Of a stretch of DNA of 64,000 nucleotides, positions 42,021-52,054 are shown piece by piece. Origin of the DNA: a bacterium (GTDB taxonomy: Bacteria; Bacillota; Bacilli; Lactobacillales; Streptococcaceae); contig CAJNBP010000003.1 in NCBI GenBank assembly GCA_905221035.1, positions 114,732 through 178,731 of the forward strand, given 5' to 3'. Position 1 is the first letter of the stretch. Each line of letters starts with the position of its first letter. The translations under genes were made by a program, and so were the position numbers. The notes under the pieces were generated by a model, which was given only the letters and a program-made list of their open reading frames with translations, was not told the origin of the DNA and made no database searches.

Positions 42021-43880
42021 ATCGAGTAGGGGATAATCTCTAGCCCCTCTCACACCACCGTACATGCCGTTCGGCATACGGCGGTTCAACTAACTTTTAA
42101 CGCATGTCGTTCAAGGTAATAATCCAAACACGAAACCAGTCCACGTTTTTCAAGGACTGGTTTTGATATAGCACGTTTAAGTACCGACTTCTGAGCTACT
42201 AATTGATAGTGGTCGCCCCAGCCAGATACCTTATCTGCTATCCATTTAGGAACTCCTAACTTAAGCAATCCCCATAATCGTCTAGATTTCTTCTTCCATT
42301 GCTTCCAGATAATCACTCGTAGACGAGTACGCAAGCGCTCATCTATGCTGGTGACTATACTTTTCATATTTCCCAATGAGAAATAGTTTATCCATCCTCG
42401 AATAGATAAATTCAGTTGCTCAATACGTCTTGTTAGGTCTATACTCCATCTCCTCTGTGTTAGTTTCTTCAATCTAAGCTTAAATCTCCGAACACTATCT
42501 TGATGGGGACGACTTTTCCAACCGTCTGATGATTTCCAGAATCCAAAACCTAGATATTTCAACTCTCTTGGTCTGGTAATCTTAGTCTTGGTCATATTTA
42601 CTTTCAAACCTAGTCGTTTCTCAATAAAACGACTGACTGAATACATCACACGCTTAGCGGAGGCCTCGCTTCCGACCGTAATCACACAATCATCTGCGTA
42701 GCGCACAAATCGAAGTCCCCTCTTTTCTAATTCCTTGTCCAATTCATTAAGCATGATATTGGATAAGAGAGGAGATAAATTTCCTCCCTGTGGTGTGCCA
42801 ACTAGCGTTTTATGACACTGGCCATTAATGATAACACCTGAATGAAGATACTTACGAATCAATGATTCCGTATCTCCGTCTTCGATAATATTATGTACTA
42901 AGGACATCAATCTATCTTGAGGAACCGTATCGAAAAATTTCTCTAGGTCTATATCCACTGTCCACTCATAGCCGTCATTTAAGTACTCTAAGAGCTTCAT
43001 GATGGCTTTTTCACATGACCTACTTGGTCTGAATCCATAGCTCATATCTGAGAAATGGGGTTCACAAATGGGGCTAATGACTTGGACAATGGCCTGTTGA
43101 ATCATTCTATCCATAACTGTTGGAATTCCTAGTTGACGGATGCCTCCGTTTGGTTTGGGAATCTCAACTCTGAGAACTGGTTGAGACTTATATTTTCTCT
43201 GTTTTATCAGTTCCTTAGTCAGGCGCCAGTTTTGTCTGAGATAATTATCCATCTCTTCGATAGTAATTCCATCAATCCCAGCTGAGCCCTTATTGGATTT
43301 TACTTGATTGTAGGCTTTAAGCATATTTTCGCGTGATAATATCTTATCTAGCAATTTTGACATGTGCGTATTCCTTTCTTGTTTTGGTGCCTGAGGGACA
43401 TCTTATATTGGTGAACCTTCACCCAGTCAATACGTGACAGAGTCCAGTTCTATCAGACCGCTCGTTTACAGACACAAGTGAAGTAGGATTACTTCGATTA
43501 GTTGGTCACCCCTTCGCTCCACTTCCATTACAGAAGCTTCATCACTACTATGGGTTCGGCTGACTTCTCATGATTCGTTGTTACTACGCTTTCAGCGCTC
43601 ATGAGACCTCACGGGATAAGTCGTACATCTTTCCTCGTTTACTCTCGTGATTTACGCATATAGGTTACGACTACCTTTTTGGACTTTAGAGTTTGAGGGC
43701 CCCTTATCCGCTATATACGCCTTACTATCACGTTCCTGTTCGTAGAGCCACGATTTCGCTATCCCTTCCTCTCCCCGCTACCTCACGATAGTCAGGCTTG
43801 GGAATCGCTATTGGGTTCACCGGTAGCAGGTGCCCACCGAGGACTTACACCTCAGATATACGACATGCCCGTCGTACCAC
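42021..43880 (-). mobile_element. Group IIC intron inserted behind the clpL terminator
   Basis: Sense is minus. The 5' end is placed at GTGGTACGAC (43880) directly after the T run of a terminator hairpin (43881-43920), the typical target of class C introns. The 3' end has a domain V hairpin (CCGCCGTATGCC/GGCATGTACGGTGG, about 42050-42083) and a domain VI stem (GAGGGGC...CCCTACTC), ending CGAT at 42021. The internal ORF is a reverse transcriptase/maturase without endonuclease domain, as in IIC. Length about 1.86 kb; apparently complete. Confidence 0.88.
42086..43363 (-). CDS. ltrA: Group II intron reverse transcriptase/maturase
   Basis: 425 residues. RT blocks: GSAGIDGITIEEMDNYL, FRPSRSCEKAI near 111, TVDIDLEKFFDTVPQD near 135, LVGTPQGGNLSPLLSNI near 188 and the active-site YADD at 222-225. 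The GIIM maturase region (RRIEQLNLSIRGWINYFSLGN near 310) follows. No C-terminal HNH endonuclease, as in class C introns that use terminator hairpins. It lies in intron domain IV. The active site looks intact. Confidence 0.95.
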   Translation of the reverse strand: MSKLLDKILSRENMLKAYNQVKSNKGSAGIDGITIEEMDNYLRQNWRLTKELIKQRKYKSQPVLRVEIPKPNGGIRQLGIPTVMDRMIQQAIVQVISPICEPHFSDMSYGFRPSRSCEKAIMKLLEYLNDGYEWTVDIDLEKFFDTVPQDRLMSLVHNIIEDGDTESLIRKYLHSGVIINGQCHKTLVGTPQGGNLSPLLSNIMLNELDKELEKRGLRFVRYADDCVITVGSEASAKRVMYSVSRFIEKRLGLKVNMTKTKITRPRELKYLGFGFWKSSDGWKSRPHQDSVRRFKLRLKKLTQRRWSIDLTRRIEQLNLSIRGWINYFSLGNMKSIVTSIDERLRTRLRVIIWKQWKKKSRRLWGLLKLGVPKWIADKVSGWGDHYQLVAQKSVLKRAISKPVLEKRGLVSCLDYYLERHALKVS

Positions 43881-43920
43881 AAAAAAGGAACCAGTTTTTC
43901 ATCTGGCTCCTTCTTTTTTA
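43881..43920. terminator. Bidirectional terminator shared by clpL and luxS before intron insertion
   Basis: AAGGAACCAG and CTGGCTCCTT form a stem with a T run on each strand. On minus it ends the clpL transcript and is followed immediately by the intron 5' end. On plus it would have ended luxS but is now 1.86 kb away. Confidence 0.88.
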
Positions 43921-43938
43921 TTCTCAAAATTTTGTCTT

Positions 43939-44051
43939 ATACTCAATGAAAATCAAAGAGCAAACTAGGAAACTAGCCGCAGGTTGCTCAAAACACTGTT
44001 TTGAGGTTGCAGATAGAGTTGACGTGGTTTGAAGAGATTTTCGAAGAGTAT
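43939..44051 (-). repeat. BOX element at the clpL 3' end (boxC-boxA on plus)
   Basis: 113 bases from ATACTCAATGAAAATC to TTTTCGAAGAGTAT, with AGCCGCAGGTTGCTCAAAAC inside. Its last base is also the last base of the clpL stop codon. It is in inverted orientation to the BOX at 46360-46472 upstream of clpL. Confidence 0.9.
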
Positions 44052-46156
44052 TAGGCTTTTTCACGAATGACCAAACCACCGTCTTCCATATCTGCTTCCA
44101 GATGTTTTGCATCTAGATGATCCAAGTGGAAATCTGTCACCTTATCACGAATTTCTTGTTCAACCACGCGACGGAGTGGACGAACACCCATGACTTCGTC
44201 ATAGCCTTCTTCTGTAATATAGTCTTTAGCCGCTTGACTGACTACCAAATCAATGTCTTTCTTAGCCAAGGTTTGGTTGACTTCAGCCAACATTAAATCC
44301 ACAATCATAGAAAGGTCTTCCTTGGTCAAGTGTGAGAACTCGATAACTGCGTTGAAGCGGTTAAGGAATTCTGGACGGAAGAATGGTTTCAAACGATCCA
44401 TCAACTCTGGTTTATCCGCATCTTCTGTCAAGTTGGCTTCATAGCCAAATCCAGCATTTGAGGTCGCGATAATGACAGTATTCTTGAAATTCACCGTATT
44501 TCCTTGACCATCTGTCAAACGACCGTCATCCAAGACCTGAAGGAGTAGGGTGATTACTTGAGGATCAGCCTTTTCAATTTCATCCAAGAGAATGATAGAG
44601 TAAGGATTGCGACGAACACATTCTGTTAAGGTATTGCTATTGTCATCATAACCCACATAGCCTGCTGTTGTACCAATTAGCTTAGAAACGGCTGTGCGAT
44701 CACTGTATTCAGACATATCCAAACGGATGATTGCGTCCTTAGTTCCAAACATATCAAGCGCCAATTGTTTAGCAAGTTCAGTCTTACCAACTCCAGTTGG
44801 ACCTACAAAGAGGAAGCTACCGATTGGGCGATTGCCTTCATCGAAACCAGCACGGTTACGACGGATGGCACGAGCTACAGCTTCAACTGCCTTATCTTGG
44901 CCGATCACCTTGTGTTCCAAGCGATGAGCCATATCTTTCAAACGTTCGATGTCTGATGCTCCCATTTGTGACACTGGGATACCCGTCATTCGTTCTACAG
45001 ATTCAGCTACATCGTTGACGCTTGCAGTCACTTTCATATCTTCTGTGTGGTTTTCGATTTTCTTTTCCAATTTTGCAATGCGTGTTTTATAGTTTAGAGC
45101 AGCTTCAAAATCTTCTGCCTCAACCGCTTTTTCTTGCTTGTCTTTTTCCGCTTCAATTTCACGTTCAACAGCATGAACATCTGTTACTGGATGCTGAGCT
45201 GCCAAGTGAGCTGCCGTTACGTCTACAAGATCAATAGCCTTATCTGGCAAGCTACGTTGAGGAATGTATTGAACAGAATAATCCACCGCTGCTTTCAAGA
45301 CTTCATCTGGCAAGATGACATTGTGGTGTTGTTGATAGAGATCACGAATTCCTTGAAGGATTTTAAAAGTATCCTCTGCTGAAGGAGCATTGACCTTGAC
45401 TTCGTTGAAACGACGAGCAAGAGCAGCATTCTTCAAAATAGTGTTACGGTATTCGTCTTGAGTTGTTGCCCCAATCACTGTCAACTCACCACGAGAGAGA
45501 GCTGGCTTGAGAATGTCCGCGAGACCTTTAGAACCACTGTCACCACCAGTGCTACCAGCACCGAGAATTTGATGAATTTCATCAAAGAAGAGGATAATAT
45601 TCCCTGCTTCTTTCACTTCATTGACTAGGTTTTGGACGTTTTCTTCAAAGCTACCACGGTATTGAGTACCAGCCTCAAGGCCTGAGATATCAATAGAAAT
45701 AATTTCCTTGTTCTTAATGGCAGCTGGAACATCGCCATTCACAATGGCTTGTGCTAGGCCTTCGACAACGGCTGTCTTACCAACACCTGCATCTCCGACA
45801 AGTACAGGATTGTTCTTGGTACGGCGTGAAAGAATTTCAGATGTTTCTTGAATTTCCTTGTTTCGTCCGATAACAGGATCCAGCTTGCCCTCACGCGCTT
45901 CTGCAGTCAAGTTTCGGCCTAGTTTAGCAAGGACACCATCTTGTTTCATACCTGAAGCCTGTTGTTGCATTTGTCCATCAGATTCTGCATTTCCTGGCAA
46001 TTGACCCGTTGCACGATAATGAGCAAATTCCTCAGGTGTGACTTCACGTCCATTAATCAAGTAGCGACGGTTTTCAGAACTGTATCCTCGCATACCACCC
46101 ATCAATTGGTTAAATAAATCATCCATGTTGTTAAAATTATTAAAGTTGTTGTTCAT
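44051..46156 (-). CDS. clpL: ClpL, HSP100-family ATPase chaperone
   Basis: 701 residues. The N-terminal part is short and Asn/Gln-rich ([13 protein letters not shown]), without the usual Clp_N repeat. AAA1 has Walker [10 protein letters not shown] near 120 and [10 protein letters not shown]; a middle coiled coil ([41 protein letters not shown]) follows; AAA2 has Walker [10 protein letters not shown] near 425 and ILLDEIEKA. ClpL refolds proteins under heat and penicillin stress and lacks the ClpP-binding loop. It is controlled by CtsR (sites at 46198-46214 and 46524-46560). Confidence 0.96.
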   Translation of the reverse strand: MNNNFNNFNNMDDLFNQLMGGMRGYSSENRRYLINGREVTPEEFAHYRATGQLPGNAESDGQMQQQASGMKQDGVLAKLGRNLTAEAREGKLDPVIGRNKEIQETSEILSRRTKNNPVLVGDAGVGKTAVVEGLAQAIVNGDVPAAIKNKEIISIDISGLEAGTQYRGSFEENVQNLVNEVKEAGNIILFFDEIHQILGAGSTGGDSGSKGLADILKPALSRGELTVIGATTQDEYRNTILKNAALARRFNEVKVNAPSAEDTFKILQGIRDLYQQHHNVILPDEVLKAAVDYSVQYIPQRSLPDKAIDLVDVTAAHLAAQHPVTDVHAVEREIEAEKDKQEKAVEAEDFEAALNYKTRIAKLEKKIENHTEDMKVTASVNDVAESVERMTGIPVSQMGASDIERLKDMAHRLEHKVIGQDKAVEAVARAIRRNRAGFDEGNRPIGSFLFVGPTGVGKTELAKQLALDMFGTKDAIIRLDMSEYSDRTAVSKLIGTTAGYVGYDDNSNTLTECVRRNPYSIILLDEIEKADPQVITLLLQVLDDGRLTDGQGNTVNFKNTVIIATSNAGFGYEANLTEDADKPELMDRLKPFFRPEFLNRFNAVIEFSHLTKEDLSMIVDLMLAEVNQTLAKKDIDLVVSQAAKDYITEEGYDEVMGVRPLRRVVEQEIRDKVTDFHLDHLDAKHLEADMEDGGLVIREKA

Positions 46157-46197
46157 ATTCTTTACCTCTTTTTGTTTACTTAGTTATGATTACTGAT

Positions 46198-46214
46198 ATT
46201 GACTATCTTTGACC
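46198..46214 (-). promoter_or_regulatory. CtsR-like operator close to the clpL start
   Basis: On minus GGTCAAAGATAGTCAAT, a good match to the CtsR tandem heptad (RGTCAAA-N3-RGTCAAA). About 45 bases before the clpL ATG. Confidence 0.75.
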
Positions 46215-46238
46215 TTTGTTTTAAAAAATTTAGACTAG

Positions 46239-46328
46239 CTAAATCGCTACTCTAGGTACTATTTCTGGTTTTTCTTTTTCAAGCAGGAGTAGACTATCTT
46301 TACTTCTGAAGATTTCTAGATTAAACAT
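46239..46328 (-). CDS. 29-codon leader ORF between the clpL promoter and clpL
   Basis: Encodes MFNLEIFRSKDSLLLLEKEK plus 9 residues, with a good ribosome site (AGAAAGAGG, 7 bases before ATG 46328). It lies inside the long clpL leader, between the BOX element and the second CtsR box. No family is recognised. It may be a leader peptide or chance. Confidence 0.45.
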   Translation of the reverse strand: MFNLEIFRSKDSLLLLEKEKPEIVPRVAI

Positions 46329-46359
46329 AGACACACCTCTTTCTATTTTACTTTAAATA

Positions 46360-46472
46360 ATACTCTTCGAAAATCTCTTCAAACCACGTCAGCTCTATCT
46401 GCAATCTCAAAACAGTGTTTTGAGTAACCTGCGACTAGCTTCCTAGTTTGCTCTTTGATTTTCATTGAGTAT
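46360..46472 (+). repeat. BOX element in the clpL 5' leader (boxA-boxC)
   Basis: 113 bases from ATACTCTTCGAAAATC to TTTTCATTGAGTAT. It lies between the clpL promoter (46511-46539) and the leader ORF, hence within the transcribed leader. It is an inverted partner of the BOX at 43939-44051. Confidence 0.9.
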
Positions 46473-46510
46473 AAGTGTTCGAGTAAGGCTTTCATTTACC
46501 TTACGTTCAT

Positions 46511-46560
46511 AATATACTACATTGGTCAGAAAAGGTCAAGGATTTTGACTTTAATTGACC
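46511..46560 (-). promoter_or_regulatory. clpL promoter with two CtsR operators
   Basis: On minus, TTGACC (46539-46534), 17-base spacer, TATATT (46516-46511). A CtsR-type tandem, GGTCAATTAAAGTCAAA on minus (46560-46544), lies just upstream of the -35. A second, GGTCAGAAAAGGTCAAG on plus (46524-46540), covers the -35. The predicted start site gives a leader of about 350 bases. Confidence 0.8.
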
Positions 46561-46582
46561 AATATTTTTTAGAATGCAAAAA

Positions 46583-46602
46583 CACCCTGAAACGTCAGGG
46601 TG
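46583..46602 (-). terminator. Terminator after mraY
   Basis: CACCCTGA/TCAGGGTG with a 4-base loop, followed on minus by TTTTTGC. It ends the rsmH-ftsL-pbp2X-mraY transcript. Confidence 0.92.
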
Positions 46603-46608
46603 CCATTC

Positions 46609-47589
46609 TTACATCAAATATAAAATTGCTAGGGTCAGAAGACTTGCTAGAAGTCCCACTCCCCAAAAGAAGAAGTCGACCTTCCACTCACTCCAAGGAT
46701 TTCCTTTACCAGACAATCCTCCAAGCTCAAAATGGTGATGCACAGGTGTCATACGGAAAATACGTTTGCCACCAGTCATTTTGAAGTAACTGACTTGCAT
46801 CATGACCGAAGTTGTTTCAAAAACATAAACAATTCCGATAATCAAGAGAGTCCATTCTTGGTGGAGAGCCATAGAGATAGCTGCCAGCATTCCACCGAGA
46901 GCCAAACTTCCCACATCTCCCATAAAGACTTTAGCAGGCTTATGGTTAAAGACAAAGAAACCGAGCAAGCCACCAATCATGGCTAGAATCACCAGAAGAA
47001 TATCCATCTGACCTTGTACATAGGCAATAACTCCATAAGCAGATAAGCTAATCACCACTGAAATACTAGCTAGACCATCAATACCATCTGTCAAGTTGAC
47101 TGCGTTTGAAAAACCGACTAGCCAGAAAAGGGCGAAAAGAATATAGAAAATCCCTAGATGCACTTGGTAACCAAAGACAGAAAGCATATCGCCCCCACGC
47201 TCATAGAAAAGATAGAAGATAACTCCACCTAGAAGCTGAAGAGCCAATTTCTGCTTAGGATTCAGCCCCTCATTGATCTTACGGAAGACCTTGAGGAAGT
47301 CATCTAAAAATCCGATTAAACCATAAAGAACCAAGATGAACAAAATCATTCCCACATTATTGGTCAATTGTTTTGAAAAAAGAGCAACAAGGAAACTTAC
47401 CACAACTGCAACAATGAGGAAAACAAGTCCCCCCATAGTTGGCGTGCCAGCTTTTGCCTGATGCTGTTTGACATCCTCATGCATCTGCTGGCCTGTAATT
47501 TGCGCCTTTCGATAAAATTGAATAAAGGCCGGAATTCCTACTAAAGTTAGTAAAAATGTCACAATTCCAGCACTGATGGAAATAAACAT
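46609..47589 (-). CDS. mraY: MraY, phospho-N-acetylmuramoyl-pentapeptide transferase
   Basis: 326 residues with about ten membrane segments. It makes lipid I from UDP-MurNAc-pentapeptide and undecaprenyl phosphate. Signatures: [13 protein letters not shown] near 46, [23 protein letters not shown] near 92, [13 protein letters not shown] near 165 and the C-terminal [12 protein letters not shown]. It lies 1 base after pbp2X. Confidence 0.97.
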   Translation of the reverse strand: MFISISAGIVTFLLTLVGIPAFIQFYRKAQITGQQMHEDVKQHQAKAGTPTMGGLVFLIVAVVVSFLVALFSKQLTNNVGMILFILVLYGLIGFLDDFLKVFRKINEGLNPKQKLALQLLGGVIFYLFYERGGDMLSVFGYQVHLGIFYILFALFWLVGFSNAVNLTDGIDGLASISVVISLSAYGVIAYVQGQMDILLVILAMIGGLLGFFVFNHKPAKVFMGDVGSLALGGMLAAISMALHQEWTLLIIGIVYVFETTSVMMQVSYFKMTGGKRIFRMTPVHHHFELGGLSGKGNPWSEWKVDFFFWGVGLLASLLTLAILYLM

Positions 47590-47590
47590 A

Positions 47591-49843
47591 TTAGTCTCCT
47601 AAAGTTAATTTAATTTTTTTGATGTTTTTGATAGCTGTATTAGTCCGAACATCCTGCTTCTGAACGACGGAACCCGAACCTTCAAATTCAAGTTCTATAT
47701 TTAACCACTTAGAAAAAGCTTCTGCGGTTGCTTTTGTCCAACCATACATATCTGGAACTTCCTCTGCTTTATCAGATAAGAGGAGGACTTGCTGGTTAGG
47801 TGCAAGATTAGTCCCTTCTTCTACAGATGATTCTTTAATCTTTGTTCCTGTTCCTACAACGATTGGTTGCACAATATTGCGACGTAAGGCTTCCGCCAAA
47901 TCACCAGGTGAAATATCCTTGATGCTAGGCATGGCATAAGCGCTTTGATTGGTTACCTGTTCTAACGTTTTAGCGGTAGATTGGAGGTTAAGGGAATCTT
48001 TCATAGCCACTGCTCTTTCCAAGATAGGATTGGCAAATTCCCCCAACTGAATACCTGAATAATGCTCAGGCTGTTGAACCGTCACATAGAGGATAAAATC
48101 AGGATTTTCAGCAGGGTTCATCGATACTGCTGAAAAAATGTAATTGGTCGTACCAACCAAGTAACCTCCATTTTTCTCATCGGCAATCTGGGCTGTACCA
48201 GACTTGAGAGCTACATTTTGACCAGGAACAGTTACAGTTGGCTTGCCTGTGCTGTGGTTATGCATGGTTCCATAAACTGGATCCGTTCCTACCAAAACCA
48301 TGTTGGTTCGAGTTAGACTGGCTGCATCTTTGGAAACAGGATTTCCTACAATCTCTTTTTGAGATTTCCGAACAGATTGGTCATTTGGGTCATATAAGGC
48401 ACTGATAAATTTAGGTTCTAGCATGACTCCATCGTTGGCAATAGCCGTGAAGGCACGAATCATTTGCGTCTGTGTCACTGAAATACCTTGACCGAAGGAA
48501 CTCATGGCAATATTAACGATATTGTCCTCAGGTAATTGCCCAGCATACTCATCACTCATACCAAAACGAGTCGGCACTCCAAATTTGAAACGATTGAGGT
48601 AATCTAGCCAAGTAGTGTCCCCCATCTTTTGCTCAAGAAGCGTCATCCCAACGTTACTTGAGTGAGCAAAACCTTGCAAGAAGGTCATCATACCACCGCC
48701 AGTCAAACCTTCATTAACGTCCCAATCTCGAATCGTCACATCTGCTATTTTTAATTCACTACTATTGAAGACTTCTCCTCCTGGGAAAGTATTATTGTCA
48801 ATAGCAGCAGCGAGCGTCATGACCTTCATGGTTGACCCTGGCTCATAGTTACTTTGATAAAGGATATCACGCCAAACAAAGTCCTTGGTAAGTCCTTCCT
48901 TAGTATCGGCATCAAAGGTTGGTCTCTGCGTCGTTGCAAGAATTTCCCCCGTTTTAGCACTAACCAAGGTAGCCGTCATATACTTGCCTTTTACTTTTTC
49001 TTGAAAAACATTCATCTGTGTTTCCATGAAGGACTGAAGGGTGCTAGAAATAGTCGTATAAACATCCTTACCATCTACCGTTTGCTGAGACACTTGTTCA
49101 GTTCCAGGAACAATATTACCCAGACGATCTTTTTCATAGGTAATAATACCGTCTTTCCCTGCAAGAATACTGTTCAAGGAACTCTCCATCCCAGAAGTTC
49201 CCAGCAAACTCTTGCTACCATCCTCATTTTCATGGAGTTGGGCCAAACCAATAAAACTAGAAGCGAATTGTCCATTTGGATAGCTTCTATTAGGGCTAGT
49301 TGTGAAGTCAATTCCTTCAACACTAGCGTCTTTCAAATCCTTTTTAATAGCCATCATATTGGCATAGGTAATCCCATTTCCTTTGGCACCAAAAGAAACT
49401 TGAGTCAGATTCGGTTGAGACAATTGTTCTTTAACATAAGCCTCGTCCATATCCAGATACTTATGGAAAACCTCTGCTACCTTATTAAACTGGGCATCTT
49501 CTACATAAAGAATTTTACCAGTTGCTGATTTGTATTTTTTATCAATAACAGCATAGACATTATAGGAGGTTGCGTCCTCAGCAATCGGGACTCCATTTCG
49601 GTCATAAATAGTCCCACGTTTGGCAGGGACTGTACGGGTTATTTGGTGAACTTTCTTGGCCTCTTTGACTAGATCCGTTCCAAATTTACTACCACTCCCG
49701 ATAATAACAGCAAAATTGACCAAAAAGACAGCGAAAAGTACGACAGCTAACAAGCTGATGTACTTCCCCACTATTTTACGGTTTTCTGCTGGAGATTTAC
49801 GGTTTCTAATCGCAAATCGGGTTATTCTTTTTGTCCACTTCAT
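47591..49843 (-). CDS. pbpX: PBP2X, septal class B transpeptidase
   Basis: 750 residues: cytoplasmic tail, membrane anchor (about 30-50), dimerisation domain ([15 protein letters not shown] near 76), transpeptidase motifs S337TMK, S395SN and K547SG, and two C-terminal PASTA domains (about 640-750). Thr338 and Gln552, positions often altered in low-affinity mosaic alleles, carry the beta-lactam-susceptible residues. It partners FtsW in septal wall synthesis and is a main penicillin target. Confidence 0.97.
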   Translation of the reverse strand: MKWTKRITRFAIRNRKSPAENRKIVGKYISLLAVVLFAVFLVNFAVIIGSGSKFGTDLVKEAKKVHQITRTVPAKRGTIYDRNGVPIAEDATSYNVYAVIDKKYKSATGKILYVEDAQFNKVAEVFHKYLDMDEAYVKEQLSQPNLTQVSFGAKGNGITYANMMAIKKDLKDASVEGIDFTTSPNRSYPNGQFASSFIGLAQLHENEDGSKSLLGTSGMESSLNSILAGKDGIITYEKDRLGNIVPGTEQVSQQTVDGKDVYTTISSTLQSFMETQMNVFQEKVKGKYMTATLVSAKTGEILATTQRPTFDADTKEGLTKDFVWRDILYQSNYEPGSTMKVMTLAAAIDNNTFPGGEVFNSSELKIADVTIRDWDVNEGLTGGGMMTFLQGFAHSSNVGMTLLEQKMGDTTWLDYLNRFKFGVPTRFGMSDEYAGQLPEDNIVNIAMSSFGQGISVTQTQMIRAFTAIANDGVMLEPKFISALYDPNDQSVRKSQKEIVGNPVSKDAASLTRTNMVLVGTDPVYGTMHNHSTGKPTVTVPGQNVALKSGTAQIADEKNGGYLVGTTNYIFSAVSMNPAENPDFILYVTVQQPEHYSGIQLGEFANPILERAVAMKDSLNLQSTAKTLEQVTNQSAYAMPSIKDISPGDLAEALRRNIVQPIVVGTGTKIKESSVEEGTNLAPNQQVLLLSDKAEEVPDMYGWTKATAEAFSKWLNIELEFEGSGSVVQKQDVRTNTAIKNIKKIKLTLGD

Positions 49844-49846
49844 ATC

Positions 49847-50164
49847 TTACTCCGCTGATCGAATATTCTCGTTATTCAATTTTAAGTCCTTAGAATTTGC
49901 GATTTCTTTCAAGCGTTCTGCCCTCAACAATTCATTTACCTCTTGTTTGGCATCATCCAACTCTGTCTTTTTCTCCTCTATCTGCGCATTGATTCTTGTC
50001 AGATCATTTTGTACTTGTAGGAGTCGAGTCTGCATAAAGATAATACTAAGCGCCAAAACGAGAGCTGTAAACGCAATGGAAAGATAAAAAGCCTTCTCCA
50101 CACGGGAGAATTTTTTTATACGACTCTGTAAGAATTGACTGGTTGTTTCTTTCTTATCTACCAT
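49847..50164 (-). CDS. ftsL: FtsL cell-division protein
   Basis: 105 residues: basic cytoplasmic segment, one membrane helix (about 26-46, AFYLSIAFTALVLALSIIFM) and an external leucine-zipper coiled coil (LLQVQNDLTRINAQIEEKKTELDDAKQEVNELLRAERLKEIA). It is a bitopic divisome subunit linking DivIC/DivIB with the septal synthase. Sequence identity in the family is low; the topology and the rsmH-ftsL-pbp2X order make the call. Confidence 0.93.
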   Translation of the reverse strand: MVDKKETTSQFLQSRIKKFSRVEKAFYLSIAFTALVLALSIIFMQTRLLQVQNDLTRINAQIEEKKTELDDAKQEVNELLRAERLKEIANSKDLKLNNENIRSAE

Positions 50165-50173
50165 TTTTCCCTC

Positions 50174-51124
50174 TTATTTGTGAATTTTTCTGGCCACGCG
50201 CAACTTAGCTGAGTGCGAGCGGTTATTGGCTTCTAATTCTTCTGCACTTGGCAAGATTGGCTTACGGGACACCAATTCCATCTTGGGCTTAAGATCATCT
50301 GGGATGAAGGGCAAGCCTTTTGGAACTTCCACCGTTGAAGCTTCCTTGAACAATTGCTTGGTCAAGCGGTCTTCTAATGAATGAAAGGTGATCACTGAGA
50401 TTCTACCATCTAGAGCCAACATCTCCATAGCCTGCTGGATAGATTCATCTGCCGCTCCCAGTTCATCGTTAACTTCAATTCGAATAGCCTGGAAAATCTG
50501 CTTGGCAGGATGGCCCTTTTTCTTGAGTTCCTTGGCAGGTTTAGCAGACTTGATAATCTCAGCCAACTCAGTCGTTGTCTCAATTGGCTTCACTTCACGT
50601 GCTTGTTCAATCTTACGCGCAATCTGTTTAGAGAATTTGTCCTCACCATACTTGAAGAAAATACGAACCAAGTCATGATAGTCATAGTGGTTTACCACTT
50701 CATAGGCTGTCAGACTAGCATCCTGATTCATCCGCATGTCCAATGGCGCGTCCTTTTTATAAGAAAAACCACGCTCACGCTGGTCCAGCTGAGGACTAGA
50801 CACTCCCAAGTCATAACAAATTCCATCAATTTCCTGAACACCAGCTTCGCGCAAACGTGCCTGTAAATGACGGAAGTTATCCTTTATAAAAGTCACCATT
50901 CCCTTTTCAATGTAAGGAGCCAAGCGTTTTTGTGCGTTGTCAATGGCATTCTGATCCTGATCAAAGGCATAGAGATGGCCCTTTTCACTTAATTTACTTA
51001 ATAAATATTCGCTATGGCCCGCTCCACCCAAAGTCGCATCAACGTAGATACCGTCAGGCTTTACGTCAAGCATATCAATCGTTTCGTGGAGTAAGACCGT
51101 TACATGATGAAATTCTTTTGTCAT
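50174..51124 (-). CDS. rsmH: RsmH (MraW), 16S rRNA m4C1402 methyltransferase
   Basis: 316 residues. N-terminal [14 protein letters not shown], AdoMet loop [19 protein letters not shown] near 28, [29 protein letters not shown] near 105 and the C-terminal [25 protein letters not shown]. It methylates C1402 in the ribosomal P site. First gene of the mraW-ftsL-pbpX-mraY cluster. Confidence 0.97.
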   Translation of the reverse strand: MTKEFHHVTVLLHETIDMLDVKPDGIYVDATLGGAGHSEYLLSKLSEKGHLYAFDQDQNAIDNAQKRLAPYIEKGMVTFIKDNFRHLQARLREAGVQEIDGICYDLGVSSPQLDQRERGFSYKKDAPLDMRMNQDASLTAYEVVNHYDYHDLVRIFFKYGEDKFSKQIARKIEQAREVKPIETTTELAEIIKSAKPAKELKKKGHPAKQIFQAIRIEVNDELGAADESIQQAMEMLALDGRISVITFHSLEDRLTKQLFKEASTVEVPKGLPFIPDDLKPKMELVSRKPILPSAEELEANNRSHSAKLRVARKIHK

Positions 51125-51210
51125 ATCTTATCTATTTTACCATAAATCCGACTAGCTTGCACTAGTCAGACAAATAGGCGAAAAACAAGTAAGAATTTCT
51201 TTAAGAAATA

Positions 51211-51252
51211 TGTCAAATATGCTTGACATTCGCTCTATAGAAGAATATAATA
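51211..51252 (+). promoter_or_regulatory. Consensus promoter and dyad operator of the XRE/DUF3278 cassette
   Basis: TTGACA (51224-51229), 17-base spacer, TATAAT (51247-51252): perfect consensus. The dyad ATGTCAAATATGCTTGACAT (51211-51230; arms ATGTCAA/TTGACAT) covers the -35, an obvious operator for the repressor encoded 60 bases downstream. Confidence 0.85.
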
Positions 51253-51291
51253 TGGTCAAATATATACGACACAAATCAGAAAGGAGAACAG

Positions 51292-51486
51292 ATGAACCGT
51301 GTGAAAGAATTTCGCAAGAAACTGGGCATTTCCCAGCTCGAGCTCGCCAAGGATATCGGTGTCTCGAGACAAACCATCAACATGATTGAGAACGACAAGT
51401 ACAATCCAACTCTGGAACTCTGTCTCAATCTCGCCCGCAGCCTCCAAACTGACCTCAACAGTCTCTTTTGGGAGGATGATTTTTAA
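51292..51486 (+). CDS. Small XRE-family transcriptional regulator
   Basis: 64 residues, all helix-turn-helix: MNRVKEFRKKLGISQLELAKDIGVSRQTINMIENDKYNPTLELCLNLA, with the recognition helix at about 25-35. Such minimal Cro/XRE proteins often lead operons for small membrane proteins. SD GAAAGGAGAAC. The dyad in its own promoter suggests autorepression. The next gene starts 15 bases after its stop. Confidence 0.92.
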   Translation: MNRVKEFRKKLGISQLELAKDIGVSRQTINMIENDKYNPTLELCLNLARSLQTDLNSLFWEDDF

Positions 51487-51501
51487 AAAAGGAGTCAACA
51501 C

Positions 51502-52044
51502 ATGAAAAAAGAAACCTTCACTGAAAAACTCATCAAGCGCACATACGGTATTTCTGATCCACTTGACGAATACAAACGGCGCGAGGCCGACCGTATAGGT
51601 AACCAAGTCTTTATCATCCTCTTTTATCTGATGATTTTCGGAAATCTTATTACACTCCTTCTGGCCTATAAATACCCTCAAGAAGTGGCTCTAATCTATC
51701 CTCCTCTGATTTTAGTGATTGCCCTCATCGTTGCTGGATATCTCACATACCAAATGCAAAAAACAGGGATTACAACTATTGAACCAGATATGCTGAGTGA
51801 GAAAGAAAGTAAGCAACTACACTACCCAGGTCTGAAAGCAGGTTTGTTCTTTGGTCTATGGATGTTTTTTATAACTCCTCTTCTCGGCATACTCATAGGT
51901 GAAGGTCAGGACTATTTTCATTCTCTTCTCACTATAAGAAATGGTGTATCAAGCATTCTCGGTTCTATTTTCTTCGGAGCGAGCATACAGTTCCTCATCT
52001 CCCGTCGCATTGCAAAAGCCAAGAAAAATCAAGATGAGGATTAG
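51502..52044 (+). CDS. DUF3278 family membrane protein
   Basis: 180 residues. The N-terminal KKETFTEKLIKRTYGISDPLDEYKRREADRIGNQVF is the DUF3278 signature; four membrane segments follow in two pairs (about 32-55, 62-82, 113-133, 150-165). Function unknown; these genes typically follow a small XRE regulator in streptococci. The block YPGLKAGLFFGLWMFF near residue 108 recurs almost identically in the next gene. Confidence 0.8.
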   Translation: MKKETFTEKLIKRTYGISDPLDEYKRREADRIGNQVFIILFYLMIFGNLITLLLAYKYPQEVALIYPPLILVIALIVAGYLTYQMQKTGITTIEPDMLSEKESKQLHYPGLKAGLFFGLWMFFITPLLGILIGEGQDYFHSLLTIRNGVSSILGSIFFGASIQFLISRRIAKAKKNQDED

Positions 52045-52054
52045 GAGGTGCCCT

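Noticed and set aside
42021..43880. Reading the element as a retron or simple reverse-transcriptase gene
   Set aside because: Domain V/VI structures at the 3' end, a maturase domain and insertion after a terminator fit a group IIC intron.
48854..49528. 224-codon open frame on plus
   Set aside because: Antisense to the pbp2X coding region; composition is a mirror of PBP2X codons and no ribosome site or family is evident.
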